A stretch of 64,000 bases of DNA from Bradyrhizobium lablabi (GCF_001440475.1 NZ_LLYB01000034.1:224692-288691); one strand, 5' to 3'; shown: positions 17,684 through 27,336, numbered from the stretch's first letter. The notes: generated by a model from the sequence alone, not told the origin. Numbers and translations are program-made.

Positions 17684-18652
17684 ATGCGCTTGATCCATTT
17701 TCTGATTCCAGCGCTCGCGCTGCTTTCAAGCCACCAGGCGATCGCGCAAGCGAACTATCCGGACCGCCCCATCAAGATGATCGTGCCGCTGGCCGCCGCG
17801 AGCGCGGTCGATGTCGCTGCTCGGATCGTGGCTCAGAAGATGGCTGACAATATGGGTCAGCAAATCGTGATCCTGAATCAGCCTGGAGCATCAGGGTCAA
17901 TTGGCGCAGAGGCCGTTGCCCGGGCTGAGCCGGATGGCTATACGATCGGCGGGTTCAACGACAGCATCATGACCATGGTGCCGAACCTTCAATCCAAGAT
18001 GCGCTGGGATATTCTGAAGGACTTTGAACCGGTGTCGCTGGTCGCGACGGTGGAGTGGGGGCTGATTGCCAACAATCAGTCCAGCTTTAAGAGCGCAGCG
18101 GATCTGATCTCGGCTGCGAAGGCGGTGCCCGGCAAGATCGATTATGGCTCCGGCGGACCGGGAAGCCCGCAGCATCTGGCGATGGCGATGTTCGCGTCGG
18201 CTGCCGGCATCTCGTTGACGCATGTGCCCTATAAAGGGGCCACCCAGGCTGCAACCGACATTGCCGCAGGCCAGATTCCCGTCGGTTTCCAGGGACTGGG
18301 CACCGTCGCAACGCTGGTGCGCGGCGGCCAGCTCAAGCTGATCGGGGTAACCACCGAAAAGAGATTGGCGCAATTCCCCGACGTGCCGACCGTCTCGGAA
18401 TCTGGTTTGCCCGGCTTCTTCTTCAATTCATGGTTCGCGATTCTTGCCCCTGCTGGCACCCCGAAGGACATTATTGCCCGGCTGAACGCCGAGGTGCTGA
18501 AGGCCGTCGGTGATCAGGATGTGCGCCGGAAACTCGAAGAGCTGGGATTCGCGGTGCGCGGCAGTTCAGCCGAGGAGCTGCGCGCCATGACGCGTGATCA
18601 GCTCGCGAAGTATGAGCGCGTGATCAAGGAAACGGGAATCGCCAAGGAATAG
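17684..18652 (+). CDS. Bug family tripartite tricarboxylate transporter substrate-binding protein
   Basis: 322 residues with a signal peptide (about residues 1-21, ending IAQA) and the Bug/TctC pattern: NYPDRPIKMIVPLAAASAVDV, DYGSGGPGSPQHLAM, HVPYKGATQAATDIAAGQIPV and FNSWFAILAPAGTPKDII. It is a periplasmic carboxylate-type binding protein. No membrane partners (TctA/TctB) are adjacent, so it is an orphan, which is common in this family. The GGGG-containing leader upstream gives a plausible ribosome site. Confidence 0.9.
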   Translation: MRLIHFLIPALALLSSHQAIAQANYPDRPIKMIVPLAAASAVDVAARIVAQKMADNMGQQIVILNQPGASGSIGAEAVARAEPDGYTIGGFNDSIMTMVPNLQSKMRWDILKDFEPVSLVATVEWGLIANNQSSFKSAADLISAAKAVPGKIDYGSGGPGSPQHLAMAMFASAAGISLTHVPYKGATQAATDIAAGQIPVGFQGLGTVATLVRGGQLKLIGVTTEKRLAQFPDVPTVSESGLPGFFFNSWFAILAPAGTPKDIIARLNAEVLKAVGDQDVRRKLEELGFAVRGSSAEELRAMTRDQLAKYERVIKETGIAKE

Positions 18653-18697
18653 CCGCTGGGCGCATGGTGCGACAGGCGCCAGCAGCGAGTCTCGTAA

Positions 18698-18970
18698 TCA
18701 GTAGCAGGCGTAACGGCGCCCGCCGCGGCCGACATAGAAGTCAGCGCCCATCGCACAGGGACTAACCCCCCACGCATAAGCTCCGTGAATCTGGTTACGC
18801 CGCTGGTAGTCGCCGGTATAGGGGCTGTTGGCTCCCTTGTTCTGGCAGTTCGCGTTCGGATAGAACTGCGCGCAATAGCCGGGATTGTAGACGACTTCCT
18901 GCGCGGCGGCCGGCGCTGCGACCGCAGCGGAAAGGAGGGCGGCCACGCCCAGCAACGCGAATTTCATCAT
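18698..18970 (-). CDS. small secreted hypothetical protein
   Basis: 90 residues starting MMKFALLGVAALLSAAVAA with cleavage near AAAQE, so it is probably exported. The mature part contains four cysteines (GYCAQFYPNANC, SPCAMG, RYACY) that could form two disulfides, plus a glycine/arginine-rich end. ATG 18970 follows an AAGGAG site at good spacing. It resembles small secreted proteins common in Bradyrhizobium; function unknown. Confidence 0.65.
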   Translation of the reverse strand: MMKFALLGVAALLSAAVAAPAAAQEVVYNPGYCAQFYPNANCQNKGANSPYTGDYQRRNQIHGAYAWGVSPCAMGADFYVGRGGRRYACY

Positions 18971-19318
18971 GGATATTCTCCTTAAAAGACAGATCAAGGG
19001 GGCGCCGGCTCAAGCCAATTCGGTCCCGTGCGCGGGTGGGGGTAACGGTCAATCTGAGCCGTTAGTGCCGCGCATGGAGGAAAGGTTCACGAAGCCATGC
19101 GCGGCATGGCGGGTTGTCCGGCATCCCCTAGTTGCATGGCATGTTATCTGCTAGGAGAATCCCGGTTATGTTTGAATCAATTGTCTTCAGATCCCTCCGA
19201 GATCCAGTGCACCATGGCTTGCCCGTCCAAACGCCCACCGATCCCGACTGCCGACGTAAAGGCTTGTTCGCCCACGATCTTTCGCTAGTCTGAACAAGGT
19301 GGATGGAGGAAGCTGAGG
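18971..19318. other. intergenic region without recognised gene
   Basis: 348 bases between the divergent small secreted protein and the large cyclase-like protein. No coding frame or hairpin stands out. It must carry the promoters of both neighbours. Confidence 0.5.
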
Positions 19319-22300
19319 GTGTCTTGCCAGGTCTGTTCGTCGACGCTGAGAGCTGGCGATCTGTTTTGCTCTGCATGCGGCGCGGCCGCGCCCAACCATC
19401 CAGTGAGCCCGTCTGTTTCCGAAGCGCGTGGCCGAATTGCCGGCGAGCGGAAATTCCTCACGGTACTTTGCTCCGACCTGCAGCGTTCGACCGATTTGAT
19501 TTCGGAGCTCGACCCTGAAGAAGCGATTTCTCGTCTCGAGCCGGCCCTGATCGCCATGCGCACAGCGGTTCGGCGCAGCCGCGGCATCGTCAGCAAAGAG
19601 GGTGGTGACGGGCTGATTGCCTTGTTCGGCGCACCGCACGCGGACGACAATCACGCCGTCCTGGCCTGTCATGCAGCCCTCGAGCTCGTCAGGCGTATCA
19701 AGCTGCTGAACGATCCGGAGCTTCACGTCCGGGTCGGCGTCCATTCCGGCTATGTCGTCGCGCATGTGATCGAAGCGGATTTCTCGTCAATCTATGAAGC
19801 GGGCGGACCGGCGGTCCATCTGGTGAAGCGGTTCGAGAGCGCGGCGAATGCCGGACAGATCCTTGCTTCGGAGTCCTGCCAGAGTCTGGCGACCGGAATA
19901 GTGGCCTTCAAGGCCCTGCCGCCGAAACGGCTGGAGGGATTTCCCGCACCGGTACCTTGTTACGAGGTCGTCGAGATCAGTGGTCTCAGCCGCTGGCGAG
20001 CCCGGTCGACGAGTGGTCTTTCATCCTTCGTTGGCCGGAACGAGCAGATTTCGCAATTGGAGCGCGCGGCACAGCTGGTTGGCCCTTCCGGGAAGATCGC
20101 TGCCGTCGTTGGAACGGCCGGAATAGGGAAGTCCCGTGTGGTCCACGAATTCGTGGATGCGTTGCGGCAACGTGATTGGCAGGTGATCGAAGCCGAGGGC
20201 AATCCGCTCGAACAAGCGGTTCCCTATGCCCTGCTGAAGAAGCTTCTTCAAAGCGCGCTGCAGCCAGAGAATCTCGTCGTCGCCGATCAGGCAGGCTCAA
20301 GCGAGGTCCTTGCGTCGGCTGACGCTGAGCTTTGGCCGGCGGCACTCAATTCTGTTCTCGATCAGCCCGTCGCGGATCCGCGCTGGCGCGATCTTGAGCC
20401 GCTGCTGCGACGGCGCGTAATTATCGATGCCGTTCGCAATATGCTGGATCGGGTGATCTCGTCGCGGCCCACGGTGCTGTTGTTGGAGGATTTGCATTGG
20501 ATCGACGGCCAAAGCGAGACCGTCGTTGAAGCTCTGATGTCGCTTGCGGCAACCCGCCCGTTGCTGGTGCTGCTGACGTGGCGGACCGAATATACGCCGG
20601 AATGGCTTGAGAACCTCGATGTGCTGCGGATCTGGCTTCGCTCGCTCGACGCCGCCGCGGCGAACGTGTTGCTCGACAATTTGCTGGGAACTGCTCCCGA
20701 TCTCGATGCGCTCAAGGCCCGTATCCTCCGCCACACCGGACAGATCCCGCTCTTCATCGAGGAGGTTGCTCGGCAGTTCATCAGTCGACGCAGTGCTGGC
20801 GGCGCCAACGCGTCCTGGGACGCTCTCGAAATTCCTCCCACCGTGCAGGGCGTGATCGCGTCACGCATTGATCGTTTGCCGAAAGACGACAAGGCGATTC
20901 TGCAACTCGCTTCGGTCCTCGGACCACGCGTATCACCACATCTGCTCACCGCCGTCACCGATATGCCGGCGGCGCAATTGCAAAGCCGGCTTTGGTCGCT
21001 GGAGGTTCTGGACTTTCTCGAGGAGGTGCGGTCGGTCCCGTCGGTCGAGTACGTGTTTGCCCACGACCTTATTCGCGAGGTCGCCTACGAATCTATCCTC
21101 CGCTCGCAGCGGGAAGTGCTGCATCGCCGGATTTTAACGGCTCTGGAAGCAGCTTCGGCCGGACGCGAGGAAGATGTTGCGGAAGCGCTTTGCCATCACG
21201 CGATCAAGGCGCAGGACTGGAGCAAGGTTGACCGATATGGCCATTTGGCCGCCAGGAAGGCGTTTGTCAGATCGGCGTTCCGCGACGCTACGGAATATTT
21301 CAAGGCCGCCATGGATGCGGTGGACAAGCAGCCGGAATCGACGGCCCGTGAACAACGGGCGATCGATCTGCGCATCGAGGCGCGGCTCTCGTTCGTGTCC
21401 TTTGGAAGCATCGAGGAATGGTTCAGCCTTGGTCAGGACGGCGAGGCGCGGTCCAGGAAGATCGGCGATGAAAAACGCCGGCTCGCCTCTATCGCGATCA
21501 GGGCGGCGGCGCTCAATTTTTACGGGACCCCCTATGAAGCAATTGCGGTGGCGGAAGAAGCTGTCGCGCTCGCCAACCAGATGACCAACACCCCCTGGCT
21601 TTGCTTCGTCGAATATGGCCTGGGCCAATCGTATTTTTTGGCCGGACGATTTCGGGATGCACAGCGGCATCTCGCAAAGGCAACTGCATTGCTTGCGAGT
21701 GCGCCGAATAACGTCCCGCCGGGGACAACGGGATCCAGCCTTCTGGTGCTCTGCCGCATGATGAGCGCCATCGTTCATGCGTGGCTCGGCGAATTCGACG
21801 AGGCCGAGCATTGCTCCGAAGAGGCGAGTATCCTGGCGGAAACGAACGACCGCCCTTATGACATGATCGCAGCCGACTACGGGCGCGGGGTCGTGCAACT
21901 GATGCGCGGCGATTTTGAAGAGGCAGAAAGCGCCCTCGATCAGGCGCTTCGTGTTTCGCGCGAAAGCGAGGCGCGTCTATTTCAGCCTCTCATCATGAGC
22001 GCGCTGGGAAGCCTTTACTCGCAGCAGGGATATGCCGTGCGCGCGACAGAGATCCTGTTGCAGGCGAAGGATGAAGCCGACAAGCTTGGTCACGAAACCA
22101 GCAAAGTCGCCGTCTCGGCGTATCTCGGTGCTGCCTATGGCCAGCTGGGGGAAGTCCAGCACGCATTGTCTCTCTTGCGCGCCTGCCAGGCCAGCGCGAG
22201 ACAGAAGGGATATGCGGGTATCGAAGCGCTGGCGGTGAGTGCGGAGGCGAATATTCTGGCGTCCCAGGGCGAGCACATGCTTGAGGAGGCCATGGGCTGC

Positions 22301-22513
22301 CTGCAACGGACAATCGAATTCACCGCCAAACTCGGAGCGCTACCCTTCTTGGGAGCGGCAAGAGGGCTGCTGAGCCGGCTCCTGGCGGCCTCGGGGCGGA
22401 CAGACGAAGCGAGGGAAGAGCTGGTCCAGGCGATCACGCTCTTCGACCAATCAAAAATGACTGTGCATCTAGAACGTGCTAAGGCCGAACTCTCCAATTT
22501 CTCTGATATTTGA
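19319..22513 (+). CDS. adenylate/guanylate cyclase-like domain, AAA ATPase and TPR fusion protein
   Basis: 1064 residues from a GTG preceded by GGAGGAAG. The order is an N-terminal zinc ribbon (CQVC...CSAC, residues 3-20), a class III cyclase-like domain (about 40-215; FLTVLCSDLQRST and GGDGLIALFGAP hold the two metal Asp positions), a P-loop ATPase of the predictor/STAND type (Walker A VVGTAGIGKSR near 260, Walker B VLLLEDLHWID near 395), and TPR-like helical repeats (about 640-1060). In the cyclase domain the usual transition-state Asn is replaced by His (AVHLVKRFE instead of VN-x-AAR), so cyclase activity is doubtful. Probably a signal-transducing regulator. Confidence 0.85.
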   Translation: MSCQVCSSTLRAGDLFCSACGAAAPNHPVSPSVSEARGRIAGERKFLTVLCSDLQRSTDLISELDPEEAISRLEPALIAMRTAVRRSRGIVSKEGGDGLIALFGAPHADDNHAVLACHAALELVRRIKLLNDPELHVRVGVHSGYVVAHVIEADFSSIYEAGGPAVHLVKRFESAANAGQILASESCQSLATGIVAFKALPPKRLEGFPAPVPCYEVVEISGLSRWRARSTSGLSSFVGRNEQISQLERAAQLVGPSGKIAAVVGTAGIGKSRVVHEFVDALRQRDWQVIEAEGNPLEQAVPYALLKKLLQSALQPENLVVADQAGSSEVLASADAELWPAALNSVLDQPVADPRWRDLEPLLRRRVIIDAVRNMLDRVISSRPTVLLLEDLHWIDGQSETVVEALMSLAATRPLLVLLTWRTEYTPEWLENLDVLRIWLRSLDAAAANVLLDNLLGTAPDLDALKARILRHTGQIPLFIEEVARQFISRRSAGGANASWDALEIPPTVQGVIASRIDRLPKDDKAILQLASVLGPRVSPHLLTAVTDMPAAQLQSRLWSLEVLDFLEEVRSVPSVEYVFAHDLIREVAYESILRSQREVLHRRILTALEAASAGREEDVAEALCHHAIKAQDWSKVDRYGHLAARKAFVRSAFRDATEYFKAAMDAVDKQPESTAREQRAIDLRIEARLSFVSFGSIEEWFSLGQDGEARSRKIGDEKRRLASIAIRAAALNFYGTPYEAIAVAEEAVALANQMTNTPWLCFVEYGLGQSYFLAGRFRDAQRHLAKATALLASAPNNVPPGTTGSSLLVLCRMMSAIVHAWLGEFDEAEHCSEEASILAETNDRPYDMIAADYGRGVVQLMRGDFEEAESALDQALRVSRESEARLFQPLIMSALGSLYSQQGYAVRATEILLQAKDEADKLGHETSKVAVSAYLGAAYGQLGEVQHALSLLRACQASARQKGYAGIEALAVSAEANILASQGEHMLEEAMGCLQRTIEFTAKLGALPFLGAARGLLSRLLAASGRTDEAREELVQAITLFDQSKMTVHLERAKAELSNFSDI

Positions 22514-22517
22514 CATA

Positions 22518-22539
22518 TTGTGGCCACGTTGTGGCCACG
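22518..22539 (+). repeat. perfect tandem 11-bp repeat with GTGGCCAC palindromes
   Basis: TTGTGGCCACG occurs twice back to back, each copy containing the 8-bp palindrome GTGGCCAC. It lies 4 bases after the cyclase-like stop and about 30 bases before the next start, so it may be an operator for the small gene downstream. Confidence 0.6.
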
Positions 22540-22570
22540 GCGATTAACGCCGCTATTCAAGGAGCAAGAA

Positions 22571-22990
22571 ATGGGTGGATTAGTCTACAGCGGAAAATTT
22601 GAAGAACACATCAATGAATTGTATAGCCCGCAGAATATCAACAAAACCGCGAAGAAATTCAAAGAGTACGAGAAGAAGAACGGTCCTTACGCGTTCGGTA
22701 AATTCACGAAATTCCTGGTGCCGAAGAAGGAAAACTGGGCCGGCGAATCCGGATCGACCGAGGGGCATGACAAGTGGGAAAAGCACTCTGGAGCAATTCC
22801 AAAGGCGGTCCGCGACAAGATTACCGAAGTCATTGCGACCAATCTCAGATCGCCCAATCCGATGCCGCTCGTGCTGAAGGTTGGCGAGAACGTCGATGGT
22901 ACGCATGACCTGAAGGTTCGGATTTTTGCCCATAATGGCCACATGCATATCGGGCTTCACATGCTTTGCCCAAACTCTTCGCTGAAATAG
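22571..22990 (+). CDS. hypothetical protein
   Basis: 139 residues starting at an ATG with an AAGGAG site 7 bases upstream. It is highly charged, lysine-rich in the first half (NKTAKKFKEYEKKN), and has a C-terminal beta-like part (LKVRIFAHNGHMHIGLHMLC). No signal peptide or membrane segment. No known domain is recognised. A terminator follows directly, so it ends a transcription unit. Confidence 0.6.
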   Translation: MGGLVYSGKFEEHINELYSPQNINKTAKKFKEYEKKNGPYAFGKFTKFLVPKKENWAGESGSTEGHDKWEKHSGAIPKAVRDKITEVIATNLRSPNPMPLVLKVGENVDGTHDLKVRIFAHNGHMHIGLHMLCPNSSLK

Positions 22991-23013
22991 CCTCATCGCG
23001 TAGAACTGGAGTT

Positions 23014-23047
23014 AGCCAGCAAGACCATTTGGTTTTGCTGGCTTTTT
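23014..23047 (+). terminator. rho-independent terminator
   Basis: A 13-bp stem (23014-23026 with 23031-23043, one G-T pair) with loop ATTT is followed by a run of T residues. It lies 24 bases after the hypothetical gene's stop. Confidence 0.88.
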
Positions 23048-23224
23048 GCTACAAATATCCCGCCCGCCGGAACGGCCGGCGGTCCAGCCGTGGTTCGGCC
23101 GCCAAGGCGGGGGCCGTCTGGTGGCCGCCAAATCGACGCGGCGGTGCGCTTTCCGGTTGAAAACCCTGCCTGCGTTGATTACGGAAGGACTGTAATCCCG
23201 TGTTTCCCCTGGAGTTTGACTGGC

Positions 23225-23959
23225 GTGCCTCAACAAAGGACGGGTGAAGCTCACGGATTCTCGAGCAGCAAACTGTCGGTTTTGCGCAAGTACCGGGCTT
23301 TTGCCGACCTCGAGCCTGAGGCTTTCGAACAGCTGTGCCGTTACGCCAAACACACCGCGCTGAAGCGGGGAACCACCCTGTTCTCCAAGGGAGACCCCGG
23401 CAACAGCCTCTATGCTGTCATTTCGGGCACGGTGAAGATGAGCATTTCTTCACCGGATGGACGCAATGCCATTCTCAATATCGTTGGGCCTGGCGAAATT
23501 TTCGGCGAAATCGCACTGCTCGACGGAAGAGCCCGCTCTGCCGACGCCATTGCAAACAGTAATTGCGAACTCTTCGTCATCGACCGGCGCGAATTCATCC
23601 CGTTTGTGAAGGGGCAACCGGCGCTGGCGATGAAGTTCATCGAATTGCTCTGCGACCGTTTGCGATCGACCAGCGATCAGGTCGAGCAGATCATCCTGCA
23701 GAATCTGCCGGGACGGCTGGCCAGCGCGCTGCTTCGCCTGTCCGAAAAGCACAAATCGGAGCCGCAGGGCCGCACCATCGCGATCACCCAGCAGGAGATC
23801 AGCGAGATGGTCGGCATGACCCGGGAGAGCATCAACAAGCAATTGCGCGCCTGGGCAAGCCGCGACTGGGTCCGCCTCGAGCATGGTGCCATCGTTGTGT
23901 TGAATGCCGAGAAGCTTCATGACCTCGCCGAAGCGGGGGCCGGACACGACGGCGAATGA
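23225..23959 (+). CDS. Crp/Fnr family transcriptional regulator
   Basis: 244 residues: cyclic-nucleotide-binding-like beta roll (about 25-140; GNSLYAVISGTVKMS, GPGEIFGEIALLDGRARSADA), a dimerisation helix (about 140-165) and a winged HTH with TQQEISEMVGMTRESINKQLRAW near residues 190-215. The effector pocket resembles the Crp group; the cysteine cluster of Fnr is absent. The start is taken as GTG 23225; the frame is open further upstream without resemblance to the family. Monocistronic, convergent with the amino-acid importer genes. Confidence 0.88.
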   Translation: MPQQRTGEAHGFSSSKLSVLRKYRAFADLEPEAFEQLCRYAKHTALKRGTTLFSKGDPGNSLYAVISGTVKMSISSPDGRNAILNIVGPGEIFGEIALLDGRARSADAIANSNCELFVIDRREFIPFVKGQPALAMKFIELLCDRLRSTSDQVEQIILQNLPGRLASALLRLSEKHKSEPQGRTIAITQQEISEMVGMTRESINKQLRAWASRDWVRLEHGAIVVLNAEKLHDLAEAGAGHDGE

Positions 23960-24004
23960 CCGCGTCGCGAAGCTGGCCAGCGAGGTCCGTACGTTCAGGG
24001 CTCA

Positions 24005-24667
24005 CTAAGGTACGGGATTGGCGCCACGTTCGATCGTGAATTCCATGTCAATCAATTCTCGCGAGTGATTCAGGTCCGATTGCGACATCAGCAAGGTCAG
24101 ATCCTTGCCCTTGAGAGATGCAAGCACCTCCGACAGCCGTTCCGAAAGCGCCGGTGCGATGCCTTCGAACGGCTCGTCAAGCAGCAGGCATTTAGTGCCA
24201 ATGGCAAGCGCTCGGCCGAGCGCGACCAGCTTTTGCTGTCCGCCGCTCAGCAATAGCGCCTTGCGCTGTCGCATCTCGGTGAGTTCGCCGATCACCTCAT
24301 AAACGAAGTCGAGCCGGGCCTTGCGGTCGAGATGCCCCGCGACCCACAGCGGCAACATGATGTTTTCCTCGACCGTCAACTGCGGCACCAGGCAGCGGTC
24401 TTCCGGCATATAGCCGATTCCGAGTGCCGCGCGCGCATGGCGCGGACGGGACGACAGGTCGCCGCCTTCGAACCGTACCGTGCCCCTGGCCGGCGTGAGG
24501 TGCCCCATGATCGAACGCATCAGCGTCGTCTTACCCGCGCCGTTGCGACCCACCAGACTGACCATCGCGCCTTTCGCGACGTGCATCGTGAAGCCGCGCA
24601 ATGCCGGCATCGACTGGATCTCGACGACAAGATTGTCGATTGCGAGCAAGGGCGCTGCGTCATTCAT
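24005..24667 (-). CDS. livF: branched-chain amino acid-type ABC transporter ATPase (LivF-like)
   Basis: 220 residues with Walker A GRNGAGKTT, signature-region LLSGGQQKLVALGRAL and Walker B CLLLDEPFEGIAP, and the short LivF architecture. It is the second ATPase of a HAAT-family importer; its ATG overlaps the livG stop by 4 bases. It is the last gene of the livK-H-M-G-F order on the minus strand. Confidence 0.9.
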   Translation of the reverse strand: MNDAAPLLAIDNLVVEIQSMPALRGFTMHVAKGAMVSLVGRNGAGKTTLMRSIMGHLTPARGTVRFEGGDLSSRPRHARAALGIGYMPEDRCLVPQLTVEENIMLPLWVAGHLDRKARLDFVYEVIGELTEMRQRKALLLSGGQQKLVALGRALAIGTKCLLLDEPFEGIAPALSERLSEVLASLKGKDLTLLMSQSDLNHSRELIDMEFTIERGANPVP

Positions 24668-25410
24668 CGCACGCCCCCCGTGACGTAGCGGCGGACTTCC
24701 TGATTATTCAGGACCTCGGCGGGCTCCCCGTCGGCGAGAATCCGGCCCTGGTAGAATGCCACGACGCGATCGGCATAACGGCTGACGATTTCCATGTCGT
24801 GCTCGACGAATACGATGGTCGCTGCGTCAGGCGCGACGGCGTGGATAACGCGATCCATGGTCACGAATTTCTCTTCGGCCGATACGCCGGACGTCGGTTC
24901 ATCCAGCAGCAGTAGCCTTGGACGACGCACCAGGGCCATGGCGATATCAATCAGCTTGCGCACGCCGCCTGCAAGCTCCGAGATCGGGCGATCGGCCAGA
25001 TCGGCAAGGCCAAAGCGCTCCAGCAACTCGACGGCCTTGTCGCGGCGGCCTTGGGCCTCCGCCGGCGCCCGGAGTGACATCCGCTTGCCGATACCAGAAA
25101 TCGCCACAGTGAGATTTTCGGCGGCGGTGAGCTCGACAAACAGCTGCGGAATCTGGAAGGAGCGGGAGATGCCAAGCCGGGCTACGCTGCGCGGCGAGCG
25201 CCTACCGATGTCGATTCCGTCGAGCAGGATCGTCCCGCTGTCGGGTTTGAGATAGCCGGTGACCATGTTGACGAAGGTGGTTTTGCCGGCACCGTTGGCG
25301 CCGATCAGGCTGATCTTCTGGCCGGCCGGAATATCGAGGGTGAGCGCATCGGCCGCAACCACCGCGCCAAAGCGCTTCTCGAGCTGGCGCACCGAAAGAA
25401 CCGGGGTCAC
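24664..25410 (-). CDS. livG: branched-chain amino acid-type ABC transporter ATPase (LivG-like)
   Basis: 248 residues starting at GTG 25410 (overlapping the livM stop). Walker A GANGAGKTT, the LivG-specific insert before the signature ELAGGVRKLIDIAMAL, and Walker B LLLLDEPTSGV, followed by an H-loop VEHDME. The frame is open for another 900 bases upstream, but that part is only the antiframe of livM. It pairs with LivF to energise the importer. Confidence 0.9.
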   Translation of the reverse strand: MTPVLSVRQLEKRFGAVVAADALTLDIPAGQKISLIGANGAGKTTFVNMVTGYLKPDSGTILLDGIDIGRRSPRSVARLGISRSFQIPQLFVELTAAENLTVAISGIGKRMSLRAPAEAQGRRDKAVELLERFGLADLADRPISELAGGVRKLIDIAMALVRRPRLLLLDEPTSGVSAEEKFVTMDRVIHAVAPDAATIVFVEHDMEIVSRYADRVVAFYQGRILADGEPAEVLNNQEVRRYVTGGVR

Positions 25411-26399
25411 GGTGCGGCTCCTCGTTCGGCGGTGAGGGTAGCCGCAGCCGGGATACGCCGCTTGCGCCGGTCCCTGATCCAGAGCGAGCCGATGCCGCGC
25501 GGCAGAAACAGAATGACGCCCAGGAGGAAGACGCCGAGCACGAGCTGCCAGGTGTTGGGCAGATAGAGATTCGAGAACGAACGGACCAGTTCCAGCGCCA
25601 TCGAGGCGACGAAGACGGCGGCCACGCTCTGGTTGCCGGCAAGCACCGCCACGAAGACGAATTCGCCCGATGTGGTCCAGTATGCGAATTGCGGATCGAT
25701 ATGCCGCTGCGCCATCAGCGCAAAGGCGCCGCTGGCGCCGGCGAAGATCGCGGCGATCAGGAAGTTGATCGATATGATCCGGTTGGCCGAGAGCCCGAGA
25801 TATTCCACTCGCAGATTGTTTTCGCGCACCGCAAGACTGGCGAGACCGAATTCGGACCGGAATAGGATGGTCGCGGCAATGCCGGCAAACCCAGTCACGA
25901 TGACTGAGACGGCATACAGCATGAAGTCGGCCTCGCGCGGATCGGTGAAGCTCATTCCAAACAGGCTTGGCCGTCCAACATTGAATCCGTCGGAGCCGCC
26001 AAGTGCGGTCGATTTCACCAATGCGCCGTAAAACACCATCGACAGCGCCAATGTCAGCATGCCGAAGAAGATTCCGCTGTAGCGCGCGATCAACGGCCCG
26101 ATGACCAGACCGAGCAGGCCGCCGCAAGCCGCGCCGACGATCACCTGTGCCATCGCGTCGGTGAGACCCCAGGTATTGGCGATCAGCGCCACGCCATAGC
26201 CGCCGGCAGCAAAGAACAGGCCTTGGCCGAACGACACGTTGCCGGTTCGTGCCAGCACGACGATGCCGAGGGCGATCAGCGCATTGGAGGCAGCAATCGT
26301 CGCCAGCGACAGGGTCCAAGTCGGTAGCGCGCGGCCGGCCAGCGTCACCATGGCGATGAGGGCGATCATGACCAGGGGATGCAGGCCTTTCCTCATCAA
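25407..26399 (-). CDS. livM: branched-chain amino acid-type ABC transporter permease (LivM-like)
   Basis: 330-residue membrane protein with about eight to ten helices and the LivM signatures LGIVVLARTGNVSFGQGLFFAAGGYG and the EAA-like SLAVRENNLRVEYLGLSANRI. It overlaps livH and livG by 4 bases at each end. It forms the channel together with LivH. Confidence 0.9.
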   Translation of the reverse strand: MMRKGLHPLVMIALIAMVTLAGRALPTWTLSLATIAASNALIALGIVVLARTGNVSFGQGLFFAAGGYGVALIANTWGLTDAMAQVIVGAACGGLLGLVIGPLIARYSGIFFGMLTLALSMVFYGALVKSTALGGSDGFNVGRPSLFGMSFTDPREADFMLYAVSVIVTGFAGIAATILFRSEFGLASLAVRENNLRVEYLGLSANRIISINFLIAAIFAGASGAFALMAQRHIDPQFAYWTTSGEFVFVAVLAGNQSVAAVFVASMALELVRSFSNLYLPNTWQLVLGVFLLGVILFLPRGIGSLWIRDRRKRRIPAAATLTAERGAAP

Positions 26400-27292
26400 A
26401 TCCGCCTTGCCGTTTCGCGCTTGAACAGGCCCTCAGGGCGAAACATCAGCACTGCCGCCATGATCAAATAGATCATGAACAGTTCGGCCTGCGGCATAAG
26501 ATGCACCGAAGCAGCGCGCGCCAGCCCAACCAGAATCGCGCCGACTGCCGCCCCCTCGACGCTGCCCAGCCCTCCGATTACGACGATTGCGAAGCTCAGG
26601 ATGATAACGTCCGAACTGAGGCCAGGCTGCATCGATATTTTCGGCGCGGTCAGGGCGCCGGCGAGGGCGGCGAGCAGGACGCCGAACGCAAAGGCGACCG
26701 CATAGACGCGGTTGACGCGAACGCCCATGCTCACGCTCATTTCCTCGTTATGTATGACGGCGAGCACGATTTTTCCGATCACGGTGCGATTGAGGCCGAA
26801 CCAGATCGCAAAGCCGATCAGGGCTGAAATCGGTATCAGCACCAGATCGTAGCCGACGTAATAAAGTCCGGCGAACTCGATATTGCCGAACAGTTCGTAT
26901 GGCTGCGTCGCATAGATCGGATTGACACCCCAGATCAGCTTGGTGACGTCTTCAAGGATCAGAAACACGGCGTAGGTCACGAGCAGCAGCACTACTTCGT
27001 CCCGGCCATAAAACATTTTCAGGAGGCCGCGTTCCAGCAGAAGTCCGACGGCGGACGCGATCAACGCCACCGAGAGCAGCATGGCGACGAACCCAACGCT
27101 TGGGGGAAGGCTGCGCGCGGCCACCATGGTTACTACGGTTGCGGCGATGTAGGCGCCGAGGGCGTAGAAGCTGCCGTGGGCGATGTTGAGGATTTTCAAT
27201 ACACCGAATACCAGCGTCAGCCCAAGGGCCACGATGAACAGCCACGAGGCCTGAATCAGGCCATCGAGAACGATCGTCAAAAAGAAATTCAT
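26396..27292 (-). CDS. livH: branched-chain amino acid-type ABC transporter permease (LivH-like)
   Basis: 298-residue membrane protein with LivH features: LTLVFGVLKILNIAHGSFYALGAY, VIHNEEMSVSMGVRVNRVYA (ATPase-contact loop) and VVIGGLGSVEGAAVGAILVG. It is separated from the upstream binding-protein gene by 95 bases that hold a hairpin. Confidence 0.9.
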   Translation of the reverse strand: MNFFLTIVLDGLIQASWLFIVALGLTLVFGVLKILNIAHGSFYALGAYIAATVVTMVAARSLPPSVGFVAMLLSVALIASAVGLLLERGLLKMFYGRDEVVLLLVTYAVFLILEDVTKLIWGVNPIYATQPYELFGNIEFAGLYYVGYDLVLIPISALIGFAIWFGLNRTVIGKIVLAVIHNEEMSVSMGVRVNRVYAVAFAFGVLLAALAGALTAPKISMQPGLSSDVIILSFAIVVIGGLGSVEGAAVGAILVGLARAASVHLMPQAELFMIYLIMAAVLMFRPEGLFKRETARRI

Positions 27293-27336
27293 GGCGGTGG
27301 CGTCGCGCGGGTCGTCGGTGGACAGAGAAGGGCGGC

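Noticed and set aside
25411..26319. Long open minus-strand frame continuous with livG
   Set aside because: It is the alternative frame of livM; LivG homology begins at GTG 25410.
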